Below are positions 38,525-52,217 of a DNA stretch of 64,000 bases, one piece after another (the stretch's first letter is position 1; the number at the start of each line of letters is the position of its first letter). Origin of the DNA: Silurus meridionalis (Eukaryota > Chordata > Actinopteri > Siluriformes > Siluridae); the NCBI RefSeq assembly GCF_014805685.1, contig NC_060885.1:12503132-12567131 (forward strand). Reading direction: 5' to 3'. Under the pieces are notes generated by a model, which ran no database searches, was not told where the DNA came from, and saw nothing but the letters and a program-made list of their open reading frames with translations. The translations under genes and the position numbers were made by a program.

Positions 38525-39790
38525 ACATATGCCCACTTAGTAGGAACATTTGTGCAATTTCCAATTAGCCAATCACATGGCAGCAACACATAGCATCATG
38601 CAGATGTTAATGCTAATGTTGAGGTTAATGTCCACATCAAACATAGGAATGTGGGGAGAAATTTGATTTCGGTGACTTTGACCATGACACAGTTGTTGGT
38701 GTCAGATGCCCTGGTTTAAATATTTTAGAAGCAATTGATTTCCTGGAACTTTCTCACACAACAGTCTACAGTTTACACAAAATGGTACATATCACACACT
38801 CTCGGAAAAAAAAAAAATTATCAATAAAAATCCAATGTTGCACACACTATTGCTTCTATATACTATTGCTTCTATATACTGTACAAAGTTTTATAGTAAA
38901 CTCTCTCATCATACCTGGCACACAATACTGTCATTTGCACTACCATGCACTCCCACACTTTATGTGCATTACTGGTCTGTATCCCTATTTATTACCCACA
39001 CTGTCTATACTGTCTCATATTGTCTGTATTGTCTTGTATAGTCTGTTTTTGTCTTGTATAGGTTTTTATTTATGTCTGTACTTTTGAGAGTAACAAACAG
39101 CTGGAACCAAATTCCTTGTGTGTGTCAACACACTTGGTCAATAAACCTGATTCTGATTCTGATGAGCCCCAGTGCTCAATCCAATCTGCTAACTCTAGTA
39201 ATCACCTAGTAGATGAGAGGTCAGGGGAAGATGGTCACACTGGTACAGGTTAACAGGAAGTCTACAGTAACATTAAAGAACAGTATTTACAATGGTTAGC
39301 AGAAACATATCAACATATCAAACCTTGCAGTGGAAGTTTTACAACTGCAATAACATCAGGTTCCACTCCTGTCAGCCAGTTGAGGACAGGCTCACTTAAA
39401 ATGGACAGCTTGTTTTGCAAAAGACAGATGCTTAGGTTTGATCAGCAGCATTCATTCAAGTGCCTGGTGCCAACAGTTTTGATCTAGTGATGTATAATTT
39501 TTTATTTGCACACATTTGGTCTCTTAATATCAGCTTAGCATAGTTTAAATGTCACAGCTTATTTGAGTTCTTTTGCTGACCATGTGCATCTCTTTATGGA
39601 TAATTTTACCCATCATATATCATGGCTATTTATGTTGCATCAGGTTCCATGATCTGTGAAATCAGTGTTCCTCAGTTAGATCAGATTCAAGCAAAACATA
39701 TTTTGGATGTGGTAAAATAGGTGATTTGCAGGATATGTTTGCAGCTAACAAATCTGTAGCACTTTTGTGGTTGAGTCATATTAGTAGTAT
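38525..39790 (+). mobile_element. Decayed Tc1/mariner element split by a LINE tail
   Basis: CAATTAGCCAATCACATGGCAGC, GGTGACTTTGACCATGACAC, GTTGTTGGTGTCAGATGCCC and TTTCTCACACAACAGTCTAC are one side of a common fish Tc1-like element. After the inserted LINE tail the same element resumes with GAGGTCAGGGGAAGATGG and CACTCCTGTCAGCCAGTTG. It goes on with TTGCTGACCATGTGCATCTC and TTGGATGTGGTAAAATAGG, up to about 39790. Long deletions remove the catalytic core and no frame is open. Confidence 0.7.
38826..39162 (+). mobile_element. LINE 3' UTR nested in the Tc1 fossil
   Basis: This shares long stretches with 8440-8808: CTGTACAAAGTTTTATAGTA, TCTGTATTGTCTTGTATAGTC, and ACAGCTGGAACCAAATTCC, and it ends in CCTGATTCTGATTCTGATG. 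There is no coding part, so it is a strongly 5'-truncated insertion. Confidence 0.8.
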
Positions 39791-41777
39791 AGTAAAAATT
39801 TCAACTAAATTTAACAAGCTGGAATAATCAGCTAAAACTCATCATTACTTCCTGTCTTATGATGGTGATGCAAGCAGAGTACATCATTTGTAGCCTCAAT
39901 AAAATAAAGCTTTTACATAGAATAATGCATTCACTAAACTGGGCATTGAGCTGGTTTATTCGCAGGCAGCAAAGTCTGGAGTGTAAAAGCTGCTGTCTTG
40001 AGTGACTCTGGCATCACTGCACTGTTCCAGACATTTATGTAAATGTACAACAGCAGCACCATGCACTAACAGACTGTTAAGCAGACGCAACCACTCATTC
40101 TCCACTGTCTTTGACACTTCCTCTCGGACTCCCCATCCACCCCCTCCACTTTTCGATCCCCTCTCTCTCTATCTCTCTCACTTGCTCTCTCAGGCTCTGA
40201 CTCTTCTTTCTGTCTTTCCTTTGCATCCCTCTCTCTGTCGAAAGTTATTTCATTCTTCCACACTCTTTCACAACTCCAGCCAGGATGGAGAAATAGAATG
40301 CTGTAGATCGTCATTATAGATAAAAGCCGTTGGTGTGATCTGCTTCTCTATCAGGAGTGAGATTACAGGTCTGCTGCAGGAAGTTTAGCTCTGATTGCTC
40401 TCTCCGCTTGGCGTGTGATGTTTCAAAGTAAACAGCCCTGAATAACACAGGTGCTGCTGGCATCTGACCTCTCGCTGAATATTTCTGTCCTACACACAGA
40501 CGGATGCACATGGCATGCTTTATAAGATTACTATTCACTGCAGTTGAAGCAAATGTGTTAACAACAACAGACAGGTTCAGTGAAATTCAAGTAGTCATAG
40601 TTGGCCTTTTAATTAAGACTTTGCGTTAGAAGTAAGGACAAAAAAAACTATAAGCACTCAGGTGAAAGTTGGACTGTATATTGTGAGGTCTAACGTGTTA
40701 GCAAAATTATTACTACCCAGAAATAAATATGAAGTTGGGGCTTTTCTTATCTGTGCATAATGCATGTTTGATTTCACATCACATAACTGTGAATGTAGGA
40801 GGCTCCCAGATTTTAGGTGGTATACATAGTGCAGTACTTTAATTCATGACACTTTACTATTCATTTAACATAAGTTTACATACAACCTTTTACTCAATTT
40901 CTACCCATACACCCAAATACAGCCTGTTTTTCAATTTACTTTACTAAAAAAACAATATTGTCTATGTGCACACCATACCAGTGTCAAAACCGTAGCAAAA
41001 TATCAAATGTCTTCTACACAATTCACAAAGGCATGATATGGGGTTTTCAGTTCTTCAAAGGGAAGACATTTGGGATATTTGGAATGTTTTTGGGTTTTTT
41101 TACTAGGGTGAAATTGGCAATACAAAAACTGTAAAGAAAACAAAGTAAATGTAAAACATTGCTGTTTAAAAGTTTTATATACCAGGAAAATAGGCCCCTG
41201 GTTTGATCTTGAACTATATAACTATATTTTACTATATAACAACTTTAGCTATATTTTCTACATTACTTTTTTTTATGTCTCTGTGGGCATTTTGGGGGTT
41301 ACCTAGTTTCTTCCTGTTTTTTCCTGGTTGGTTTTACTTTAGGTAGCTAGCTCGCTTAGCCAGTTCCTAAGTAATAACAAGGTGTATCGGTTTTGTTACA
41401 TACATATGTACATGAAGTTTTGATTTTTGTTTCCAGTGCTCATTTTCACCCTGGTGCAGAGGAAGACACGCTGTTATAAGAAAGTACATTCTTTCCATGT
41501 TTATGTTGTGAGCTGCTTAGCAACTGTAGCTCTAATATAGCTAGAGTCCAGTATTTTTCTCTGCCAAAATATGTACTCTTGGAAATGTATGGGATTTATC
41601 TCCAGCTGTATTAATAGAGCGATTGCAGTGCTTGACAGTTAGTATCTCTAACAGATGGTTTCATGTAAATGCAGTCTGTTCTCAAGCACATTTTACCGCC
41701 ATTGCTTGAAGTCTCACTAAACCTCAACTGATATTTTGTTGCATATTGTGTTCCATCATCTTTTACAGTAAAAAAAA

Positions 41778-42025
41778 CCGTTTCTTTCGGTTCCTCCCAT
41801 TAGGGGTCGCCACAGCGGATCATCCATATTCATGATCCGCATGGTCGATTTGGCACGTTTTTTTACGCTGGATGCCCTTCCTAACGCAACCCTCCCCATT
41901 TATACGGGCTTGGGACCGGCACTAAGAGCGCACTGGCTTGTGCAACCCTAATGGCTGGGGTTGGTTCGAACCCGGGTCGCAGCGGTGAGAGCAGTGCATC
42001 CTAACCACTAGACCACCAGGGAACC
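41778..42025 (-). mobile_element. tRNA-Glu-derived SINE, copy 3 (inverted)
   Basis: This is the same family in reverse: the tail complement TTTCTTTCGG starts near 41779, and the body complement has ACGCTGGATGCCCTTCC. The head complement has GGTTCGAACCCGGG and CCTAACCACTAGACCACC, ending in AGGGAACC at 42025. It is nearly full length and has its own internal promoter boxes. It sits in the inferred hs3st1 intron, antisense to the gene. Confidence 0.85.
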
Positions 42026-45000
42026 TTCCATCTTCTTTTACAGTCATGTGCAAAAAATAATAAATAAATAAATAAAAAATGGGTCAAACCTTGTATGCAA
42101 ATGTAAAATCATGACGATTAAATGTTTAAAGCAAAACTTACACAAAACGTACAACAGTACAAATGTTGTATTATAAATATATTTTAAATATCCTCATTAT
42201 TTATTTTGTCATTTTTGGTTATCTGCTATACCTAATGCAGCCCATCATTGGCCTAATGAGAAGTTCTTAAATGGAGCGAGGATTAATTGAGCATAAAGAG
42301 ACACCATTTGTTTAATTCTCACTAATTTCCTGATTAGTTTATTGTTGTTAAGAACTTTTCTTTTTCGACCAAGATTGTAGAAAGTGAACAAACCACATTT
42401 TAATGCTAAACTTTTCAAGTGATGCTTTTACTGAAGCACTGATTTAAATTTGTGATGTATGGAACTTAACTTGTATTCATTTCATTTTCCTACACACAGA
42501 GCCCCCCGAATCCAGCCTGCACTTGTGTGGTTTGTGCTGCTCTAAGAGTCCTTGAGTCAGCAATAAAGAGGCAAAGTTATAGTACCTCACTAAACGATCG
42601 GATAGATCCCATCAAACATTTAATGTCTCCCTATCCATACGGCACAAAAAAAAGAGCTGGTTTTAGTTGAGAAAGAATTCATATATTATGAATGTGCTGG
42701 TGCCTAAGAGGGGGAAAGACGGTGGATAGGTAGAGGGAGCAGTGCACCGGGTCTATTTTAATTATAGATAGAGAGATGAATACCATAGTCTGCTGTGTAA
42801 TTGCCTATTGATGTGCAAAAAAAAAATCTCATTACTTACTTGTGCGGAGTTCAGCATTACAAATTAAGTCGTTTTTTTTTTTCTTTTCTTAAAGGGAGGG
42901 AAAAACCTCCATGATCCAAATGAAGCCATAACAACCTATGCAAAATGTCTGGTTGCAGTGAACCATGATTTGCATGTTTTCCACACTGGTACTGGAGCCA
43001 CTGTGGAGAACTTCCCCAATTTCTGTTTCTATTAAAAGGCTTTATCACCAAAAGACAATTCACTGACTTAATGCATTGAAGGAGTACACCGTAGCACTAT
43101 GCATAAGGGTTCCATATGCTTTTGCTATTGTTATTGTCTTCTACAAGTCTCTGTCAATCATACAGCTTCTGATCCAATGGAACATGTTCAATGTAACCCT
43201 CTCGACAACACTGCGTTAGCGTCTGATCCCTTTGATCTGATCACTGTGCTCGGCACACAATCTAATCAAAAAGATTTGTGTGCTCATTTTAATGCAGCTA
43301 CAACATCCGAATTCTCTTTGGAGATTTCTTTCTAAAGGATGATACGTCTGCTGCATACATCAGGACTGTGTTTATCCTACAGAGAGATCTAATTCGATTG
43401 CCAGCTTGTCCACCAAGTGAAAGGACAGTAAAAGCTAAGCAAACACAGATGTTTTTGTGCACGTTCATATACATTTTTTTTCCCCCCTAGCCTGATCCCA
43501 CAGGAAGCTTGTGAAATTCATATGCTAGACACATTTCAGTGCCAGGTGTGAAACAGGCCTGATGTTTCTCAATTAAAAACACTTCCTGATTAATTGCATG
43601 AAATTCTTTGAGTCACATGGTATGAGTTATGAAGGAGAGATGTGCGTCTGCTATTCTTGTGCACCAAGAATGACTATTAATGTGGGGTTTACAGTGCATT
43701 TAATTGTATTAAAAATGGTCCCTAATTTCACTGGCAGAAATGTATCCTAAAATATAGCAAAATACCTCTACCTTATATGTCTAACGTTACTTATTCCGTC
43801 AAAAGAAAACAGCTTTTAAAACATAATTTGTATTATTAGTATTTGTTCAGATGCAGATGCCATCCTATACCACATACCAGCACTCAGATACTCCATACAC
43901 CATTAGGGGCTTTGTTATGGAAATCATGTGAGGAGGTTAATAATTGAATATGAAGTTTGCTGATCAGCATTTATATTTAATGTTGTATCAGAGCTAGCAT
44001 TGACAACGCAGAATAATGTGTAGACATGTCTAAGTCTGTTAATCATAATGTGCCTCAACTGTCCACTTGTCTTAACAGCTGACTTTGTCTCCTTCGTCAC
44101 ATTAGGCATCCTAACATTTCTAATAATGGCTTCTTTTTTATTTTATTTTATTTTATTTTTTTTATGTAAAAGAGTATGATGGGAATCATAAAATGAATAC
44201 AGTCAAATAACACAATGGGCATTGATGTACAATGTGTTTTTGTGTGAGTGTGTGTTTGTGTGTGTGCGTGTATATAGAAGCAAATTAGAAGTCTTCAATA
44301 ACCATGCAAATGTTTTCAGTCAGAAGATGCACTAAAAAGATTCGTTTGCATAAAGTCTTCAAGTGGCCGCAATCCTCATTGGAAATCTGCATTATCTACG
44401 ATGCTCACATCGCTGACATCAATATACACTTACTGGGCCTGTTAGCCAAGTTAGTATCGGCACTGACAGTGATGAATTGCAAGCAGCTAGTCACTCCACA
44501 TTTAGGAGTCTTTGCTGATGTGCAAGTATGTATAATGACAAATTAAAATTATTGTGTATCTTTTTGCATGGGTCTTCATTGTGTGTGTCTGTGTGTGCAG
44601 TGGACCATGGTTATAGTTATTTAATAATTGTGTGCCTGCTCGTGTGTTTCATTAGAGAGAAATTTAGCATCATATTCTGCAATATAAGAAATTGGTTTGA
44701 AACTCCCACCCCAACACCAACACATTTTTTATTTATCACATTCTCTAAATAACTAATACAAGTGGCCAGTCGTGACTGTTTGCTGATATCTGGGTCACTG
44801 GATTCTGAGAACAATAGGGTGCATGAACACGCTGTGAAGGGCGAGTGTGAATCAGGGCAAACACACACACACCACATTTAGTGAGGAAATCATCTTTGTG
44901 AGCCTTTATTGTTTTTGAGATCAGCCAAATCACTGGGAAAAAAAATAAAAATAACCCAAGCCATTTCAAATGGTGTCCATGGTAACCACAACCCAGAATG

Positions 45001-46563
45001 GCAACTTTTATATTGGCTTTTGTTTTCTTGACAGTTACTTTAATATTATTTTAAGTGTTAAAAACCGATTGATTTGATCAAAATTCTCTGTTTCATGCAA
45101 ACGTTTCTCCCTTGTAACACTGGACTACTCATCTGATTTGGGTTTGAAGTGCTGCCTGGGTTCTGATTTATAATAAATGTAGGCAGAATTTGGGCAGACA
45201 CAGAATTGCATACTACATACTGCAGATTGCTATCTTTAAACCCTTGTATATCTAAATTACAACATGACCCCACTATTAAGGGACAACTAATAATCCTATT
45301 CTTGAAGTAGTTTTTGCATTGTTTTTCCCCCAACTGTATGCCCTTTAATAATTGATCTATTTGTAGTAATTGTCATCATAAGGTTTTAAAAAAAAATTCT
45401 GAAAACAAAAACAAGCATATCAGTTTTTAACCCTTTTATAGTTTTATGTCTGCCTTTCTCTTTATAATGCTGCATAAAAAACATTTTGATATTGTGTAGG
45501 ATATATCTTTACTCGTGCATTCCAGAAATAGCTTAATTTTAATCTATTTGTCGTTGCCACCAACTGTTCCATGCTTTTTGCAGCCAAAAAACAAAGAGCT
45601 AGCCTTCTGCGTGGTTCAACATTTCTTTCTAGGGCTATATTGCTTTGTTCAGGAGCCATTAAACATCACTCAGCTTCAGTTTTAAAGGTTTTTATTTTTT
45701 ATTTTTTGTCAAGGTTAACAATGATTAGTGTGCAAGGACACAGGACTAGAAGTAAATTTGTCATTTTCTCATTATAATTCAGTAAACACTGCACTCTAAT
45801 TTAGTGTTTAATGTTTTCTTTCCAGGAACCAATCAGTGTCTTCATTAGAATTACCCAGTAGTAAGATGAACTTTAAAGACCTGAAGAAAAATATTATGAG
45901 TGTGAAATAAATTTGTTTATTTATTTATTAATTGCTTAGTGCAGAGATCAGGGGTTGAACTGTTTTAGGATGGGGAAAAGGTTAAATCAACACCCACCAG
46001 GTGGTGCTACAGCTGTAAACTTCCTCCCAAGAGAATAATATGTGATTAAAACTAGTGTTTAAGTACAGAGTGTTTTCACACCTGCCTCATAGACCCTTAT
46101 ACATAATCAAACACACTCATGTGCACCTTTTGTCTGACAGTGTTGAGTGTAATTGAAGTGGTGTTTTATAGCCCTACTTGCACTTTTTCTTAAATTAGGA
46201 AAAAAAAGTAATTACCTGCTATAAAAAAGATGCATGCAAAATATAATCAGAAATGCAGATTTGTTTGGGAACAGTGGTTAAGATTCTATGCCATTCTCCA
46301 ATGTAAATATTCGGGGGTTTGGATCTCGGTGTCGTTTCAGATTGGTTTCTTAGAAGAACCTTTCTTTCTGTAGCTCTGCAAGTTGGTAGCATGTGTGTAA
46401 TATTAAATCAATTTGACAACTCGCAATATAAACCAAACTTAGAGCTGACTAGGCTGGTGCGATATAAGTATTTAAATGTTTTTACATGATACTATATTGC
46501 CATGATACACAGTGAAATTCAGTGTATTATTAGATTGCACTATTACCTTTTATTACTGCCAAC

Positions 46564-47372
46564 TAGGGATGCACCGAAATGAAATTCTTGGCCGAAACCG
46601 AAAACCGAAAAAGAGAAAAACAAGGCCGAAAACCAAAACACCGAAAGAAATTATGCCAATTATTATTACCATTGCATTTATGGCTATGACTGTGTACTAA
46701 CCTTACTAAAATCAAGGCATTTCAATTGCATAAATTAATATTAAAGTTTCAAAGAATAAATCAATTACAAATTATAAATATATTTATTTATAGCACATTG
46801 CAACAATGCACAGGATAAAATAAATTAAAATTTAGTCTTAAATGTTTAACTTTAATGCACTCATGTGTACATTAAATAATAATGTACAGGCCCTCTGGCC
46901 TGCTGAAAGGTTGTAAAATTAAATATGTTCTTTCATAAAAACAAAGTCCATTCAGAACAAGTGCAACTGCTTAAAGATACAATACAACAATATCACTGGG
47001 AAACTTCCTGCCTTTTCAAAAACGTCCGCCACAGATGGAGTGCGCATGCTTGGATGGGGTTTTGCTTTTCTGTGCCGCGTTCCTCTCATATTCAGCATAG
47101 CGATCGGGATGTTTGGATTTCAGGTGATAAATTAAACCCGACGTGGAGAAAGTTTTTGCAGACCAAATTTCCGCATTACATGTTTTGCAAATCGCTATCC
47201 GTGGGTCTTTCTCAGATATACTGAAATACGTCCACACCGCAGACATGTTGTTTTAGACAAGCACGTGCAGGCCGCGGTTTCTGTTTGCGTCATCACAACA
47301 AACTGTTTTTTTTGGGTGATCAAAGACTTTCGGCCGAAAATTTCCGGTGGCCGAATATTCGGTGCATCCCTA
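46564..47372 (-). mobile_element. 809-bp hAT derivative retaining a BED zinc finger
   Basis: TAGGGATGCACCGAA at the left and TTCGGTGCATCCCTA at the right are exact inverted ends. GGCCGAAA-type words cluster just inside both. Flanking 8-mers CTGCCAAC and ATACCAAC agree at 6 of 8 positions, as expected for a worn hAT duplication. The minus strand keeps the start of a hAT transposase, but the catalytic domain is gone, so the copy is non-autonomous. Confidence 0.88.
47016..47246 (-). pseudogene. hAT transposase N-terminal BED zinc-finger fragment
   Basis: The 76-residue frame reads MSAVWTYFSISEKDPRIAIC, then CKTCNAEIW, FSTSGLIYHLKSKHP. The pair C-x2-C (ICKTCN) followed by H-x4-H (YHLKSKHP) is the BED-type zinc-binding pattern, normally the DNA-binding start of hAT transposases. 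The frame then drifts into non-hAT residues and stops. No RNase H or dimerisation domain follows. A domesticated ZBED-like gene is unlikely because the inverted ends still enclose it. Confidence 0.85.
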
Positions 47373-50300
47373 ATACCAACCTTTACTCATTTTACACAGG
47401 CGCTCTGGAATTTAGCGTCGGCATATGTTAGAATAATTTATGACTTAAAAATGTGCCAAAAGTATAGCGTAACCCCCAGTTAAACAGGGAATGACCAACA
47501 TGTTACTCTGGATTTGCATTCATGTTATTTCCCAGACATGCCTTGCCAGAGAGACTTATGTTTATTTTATTTTAAACAGTTAAACAATAGCTAGATAAGG
47601 GCCTTGCTCAAGGGCCTTGCAAAAGGCGAATTCAGTTAAATGTATTAGCGCATTAATACATCTGTATTCATTTTCTAATGCCTTTGTCTAATCTCTTATT
47701 TGGTCAAGATTAATGAAAAATGATTTGGGTTTATTATAAAATCAATGTATGTTTGACTTGTTAAGGACATGTATATATTTAACATTAGTCAACTGTAATT
47801 ATTCGGAATGTTTGATAACCCATTATATATATTATGTAATGGTGCTGATTAGAATGGTTGAATGTCATTTTTATGCTTTGACTCGGTGAGCATTACAAAT
47901 GATTCGAGCTGTAGATAAAGTGAAAAATGTTGACACTGGACAACCAATTTGTCATCCGGCTTAGTTTTCATGGCAAGCAAGCAGCTCCTGACTACACCTC
48001 TACTAATATTCTTTACTCTGCTTAAACCTGAAGTGGCTTAGGGCCACATTATTGAATTTGAGTACAACATATAGTTTAATTAATTAATATTTCACAAGTC
48101 TACAGCTATTTAGTGAGATGAGTGTGATATTGAAAGAACCATTGAGATGAGAGGTTACTTTATTCACAAACCTTAAATCATCAAAATGCAAACAACCCAT
48201 ATTAGAATAGTAATATGAAAGTAAATTAAACAACTTTGATGAAAACTAATAACTTAAGTAAAGAAAGTTTGTGAATAAGTCTAGATACAGACTTCCTCTA
48301 AGGACAAAAGCCAAGTTCTTTGAGAAGAGCCTTTTTTGGAGGTTGTGGGGAAAGAGAAGCGGAGAGAAAAAGAATGTTATCACTGACGAGTAGGTGGTGA
48401 AGCTTCAATGGTCGCATTGTATGCTTTTGTCAAGGGCGTGAACTTGATGGGATCAGCTAGAGGGAGCAGTGAAGCGATTTAGAGTGAGGCCTCTGTTTAA
48501 GTGTGCACTGCATCATAAAGGTGTGCGTATGCAGGAAATTAAGGGTATGACATGGATATGTGGGAAAAAATGATCATTTTATCAAAGCATTGAAATATTC
48601 TGTAAGTGATAACATAATTATAGTCCTGTTTGTCACTGGAAAAACACCAAAGCTTTTTTTTTAAATACAGTTAATTTTTAACTGCTTTTGGAAAAAAGGT
48701 CTTTTGATCCCTGCCTGGGTGCAATTAGATTTTAATAGGGAGCTGTAGTAATTATTTTATTTCCATCTACATCAGCTATGTATGTATTCTTTCTTGCTCC
48801 CCTGAGTAAATTAGAACAAATTTCATCAGCTAAAATTAGATGCTGACAAGTAAATATGATTGTAAATAGTCAACTGATGCAAAACTCTCTATACATTCAT
48901 ACATGCCATTGTGTACTAATTAGCATTTGTGTAACACACCATTCATGTTTGTGTTATCTAAACGAAGATTTGTTTTTTCGTTTTAATCATGTCAACATTT
49001 AATTCAAGATGTCACATAGAGACCCTAATCCTGTCTAATTTACTATGTTGTCATGTAGATGTACTGTTATATTAGGCTTATAATAATGACTGACTTTGGC
49101 TTGGCTTTTTTTTTTGTGTTTGTATAAATAGTATTTATATGGTATAAGGAAAGATATCAGAGTAAACAAATATAGCTTTATATCTGATAATCGATTTTAG
49201 CATGCTGTTCACTAGAGAAATAGAAAATAAAGAGCTTTATCCATGATGCTGGTAAATGCTAAATTTATTAAAAGAGATGTTTGTTTGGCTCCTAAAGCTG
49301 AAGGAGTAAGGATAAGGTGTTAAGGAGAGGGGATATTTTAAAAATGATGGCATTAAACATGTGAGTGCACTCTGAGCGCCCCGGTAAAATCAACTTAAAA
49401 AGTGAGCTCAGCCGAAAAAGTAAATGTGCATGAGATTTCTCTGGATTGAAGGGCACATGTCAAGCAGAAATGGTTGAGGCAGGGTGGGGAGAGAAAGAGA
49501 TGAAAGAGTGCACAAGAAAATGTCAGAGAGGACAGAGAAGGACAAAATGTTATGATGGAGGAATAAATGTCGAAAGGATTAAAGATGTGTGCGCTGTCTA
49601 GCTTAACTACATAATGTACCATTTGTGTAATGAGAAGAGTTCTGAGTTGATTTCAGTAGATTTCCAGCCATCTGTGGTCATAACTCAATGAGTGCAGTTT
49701 AGAGCAGCCTCAGTAGGTGGGTAGGATTCTTTAGTTCCTTCCTCTCTGGCTGTTCATACAGTGCAAGAAAAACTACAGGAATCATTCAGAGGAAAAAAAG
49801 TATTTTAGGGGGAGGACAGTAAACGAAAGGTCTTGAGAGTGTGCATTGTTATGAGCATAAGTAATGAGGGGCAAAACAGGATCAGGGAGGTGTGAGCTCC
49901 CAAAATCATGTTTTAGTTGGACATTACTAGAATTCTTGTCAGAAACAAACAAAAAAACTGATGGTGTTTGGGATATTTCTATATTGTATTCTATACTGTG
50001 TGAATTTTACTTATTATTATTCTTTTTTATTTTTAATGATCGCATGATTACTGTCCTGTACAGTGTTCAGCAGAACATTATTATTATTTCCTCTTTGTCC
50101 ATTATATGAATAATGGTCGCTAAACTGTAGTGCAGACATTAATATTCTGATAAAGCCTCCTGCTCTAAAGTTGACTGTTAGGGAAAGTTCAGTGTATTAC
50201 TCACTGAATTTATGTTTTATGCCAACAGCCTTTAAATGAGGCCTAATTTGGCTCTTCTCTAGAGGTGGGGATCTCTAAGGGTCTTAATATTTTAATTCCA

Positions 50301-50544
50301 ACACACTAATCAGCTTCTTTATATATACACTACTGCATTATAATTTATAATATGACTGCTTTATACTAATAAAAATGTTCAAAACTAAAATTATGCCAAC
50401 CACTAAAGCCATTTAAGTTTGCGATCAAACGTGAAAGTGGATAGATCCAAATTTTATCTTTTATTTACTAATATTTATATATACATATGTTTTAATCAAA
50501 TAAGCATATGCGTTATATTTTCTGCCAGATTGCTATAATTTAAG

Positions 50545-50770
50545 TGAACAAAAGTATAGGAACAGATGTTTTAAAGCATCACCTTATTTTTGGTTGCATA
50601 TTGATTGGTTGCATATCGTTAGGTTGCAGTAACCACATCAAGCCAGTATCCCACTGACATCCCCAAACTGTTGCATTATTCTTTTCATTATTGCTTTTCC
50701 AGGTTTATTCTGGAAAATAGTCTTTTTTGTAGTTGATCTAAACGACAAAATTCTGATCCATCATCTCATA
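50545..50770. mobile_element. Possible DNA-transposon fragment
   Basis: GAACAAAAGTATAGGAACAG, GGTTGCATATTGATTGG, ACCACATCAAGCCAGTATC, CCCAAACTGTTGCATTATTC and CTTTTCCAGGTTTATTCTGG recall a fish Tc1-like repeat. Neither termini nor frames were found. Confidence 0.35.
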
Positions 50771-52152
50771 ATTGTATAACAGTGTTTACTTAACTATAAC
50801 AGTATTATAAAAGTGGTATTTCATGTAATTAATCATTTATTTACAACAGACGATCATGGGTATTATTGTATTGGTATACAAAACCATTATGTTATACTCC
50901 ATGTAGTGCACACACAAACACAGACTATTGTCAGAAGCGATTTTGGAATTTGGACCAACTAAATACCTGCACACTTATTTATGGTTCAATGAAGAAAATG
51001 TAAAATCTAGTGACATTTACAGTGACATCATTATATAAGTGCATGATTCAAAGTAAATAGTCATAAGTAAACGCTTAATCATTATCTTAAGCGTTGTCAT
51101 TTATCTTTCTCAAAATACAGGCCACTGCTTATGAATTTATTATTTTTTCTTTTTCTTTTTGGCATCACTGAAAAAATTAAATCTGCTATTTTCCCTCTTT
51201 TCTCAGTGTAGTGACTTTCAACTAACACGTACACCTTTGCTAATTCATTACTCACTATTACACACCAGTTAGACCATCTGTAGTAGCAGATACCAGGATT
51301 TATTAAGCTTAATATCTTTAATTTGCTGGCCTGCTCCCTTTATGGAGAGAATGATTAGCTAATTATGTTCTTTGGGAGCAGATGTGACACAAATATAGAT
51401 TTTTAAAGAGAGAAAATTAACTGGTGATTTTGCTGTAGTTCAGACTGATATCTGCAAGACGAACCCTGCAATTAATCCCCTGATTCACAACTCGCTTTTT
51501 TGCCTATGCAAGTACGCTTACCATATCATTTCTAAAGTGACAAATAGTACAGACTGAAATAAATATCTTGACATGAATAAGTGTACAGGGCCATGGTGAA
51601 GTGTTTTAAAATAGACGGAGAACTCATCTCTACTTCTGGCTGTTAGTATTGGGACTGGCAGTTCCTTTGCCATTGTATCACTGACAAGTTGGCAGCCATG
51701 TCACTGTGCGTCACCCTAGCATCACTTCTTCTCGCACATCTCTTCCAGTTCTCCTCCTCAGACACAGCTGAGTGTAGCCCGGGCTGAGGCAGGTGTCGAT
51801 AACATTGCACTGAAAGACATGCTTAAGGCAGTGAAGAGTCTAACCTCTTCAAAACAGCCGTGTGTGCCATTGAACAGATAATTAACTTAATTGTCGGTTT
51901 ATTTGAGTTGGGGTGTAATGATCCAGCGTGCAATAACTGATGAAAGTGAGAACGGAACATCTGGTATGCCTAGGACTGAGGCAGCCTGCCGCTGTTGCTC
52001 AAAGTTGAAATCAAGGCATTTCTATGGGAAAACAAAGCTGCTCAGTATTAGTGTGCACTAGAACCGTGATGTTTAATCAGCTTTGAGTGTGGAATAAAAA
52101 TACCATGAAAGTGACCTTTAACTAGGGGAATATTTTGACTTGGAGGTGCTGA

Positions 52153-52217
52153 CTGTTTAGTCTAAACAGAAAAACTGTTGCATTTTTTTCTGTTTAGTCT
52201 AAACAGAAAAACTGTTG
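52153..52217. repeat. Tandem duplication of a palindrome
   Basis: CTGTTTAGTCTAAACAG occurs at 52153-52169 and again at 52190-52206, each followed by AAAAACTGTTGC. Each copy is itself a perfect inverted repeat (8-bp arms, one central base), and the duplication period is 37 bases. It lies about 680 bases upstream of the terminal exon. Confidence 0.85.

Noticed and set aside
47016..47246. Domesticated ZBED host gene
   Set aside because: It is still enclosed by matching hAT inverted ends and a worn target duplication, and only the zinc-finger part is present.
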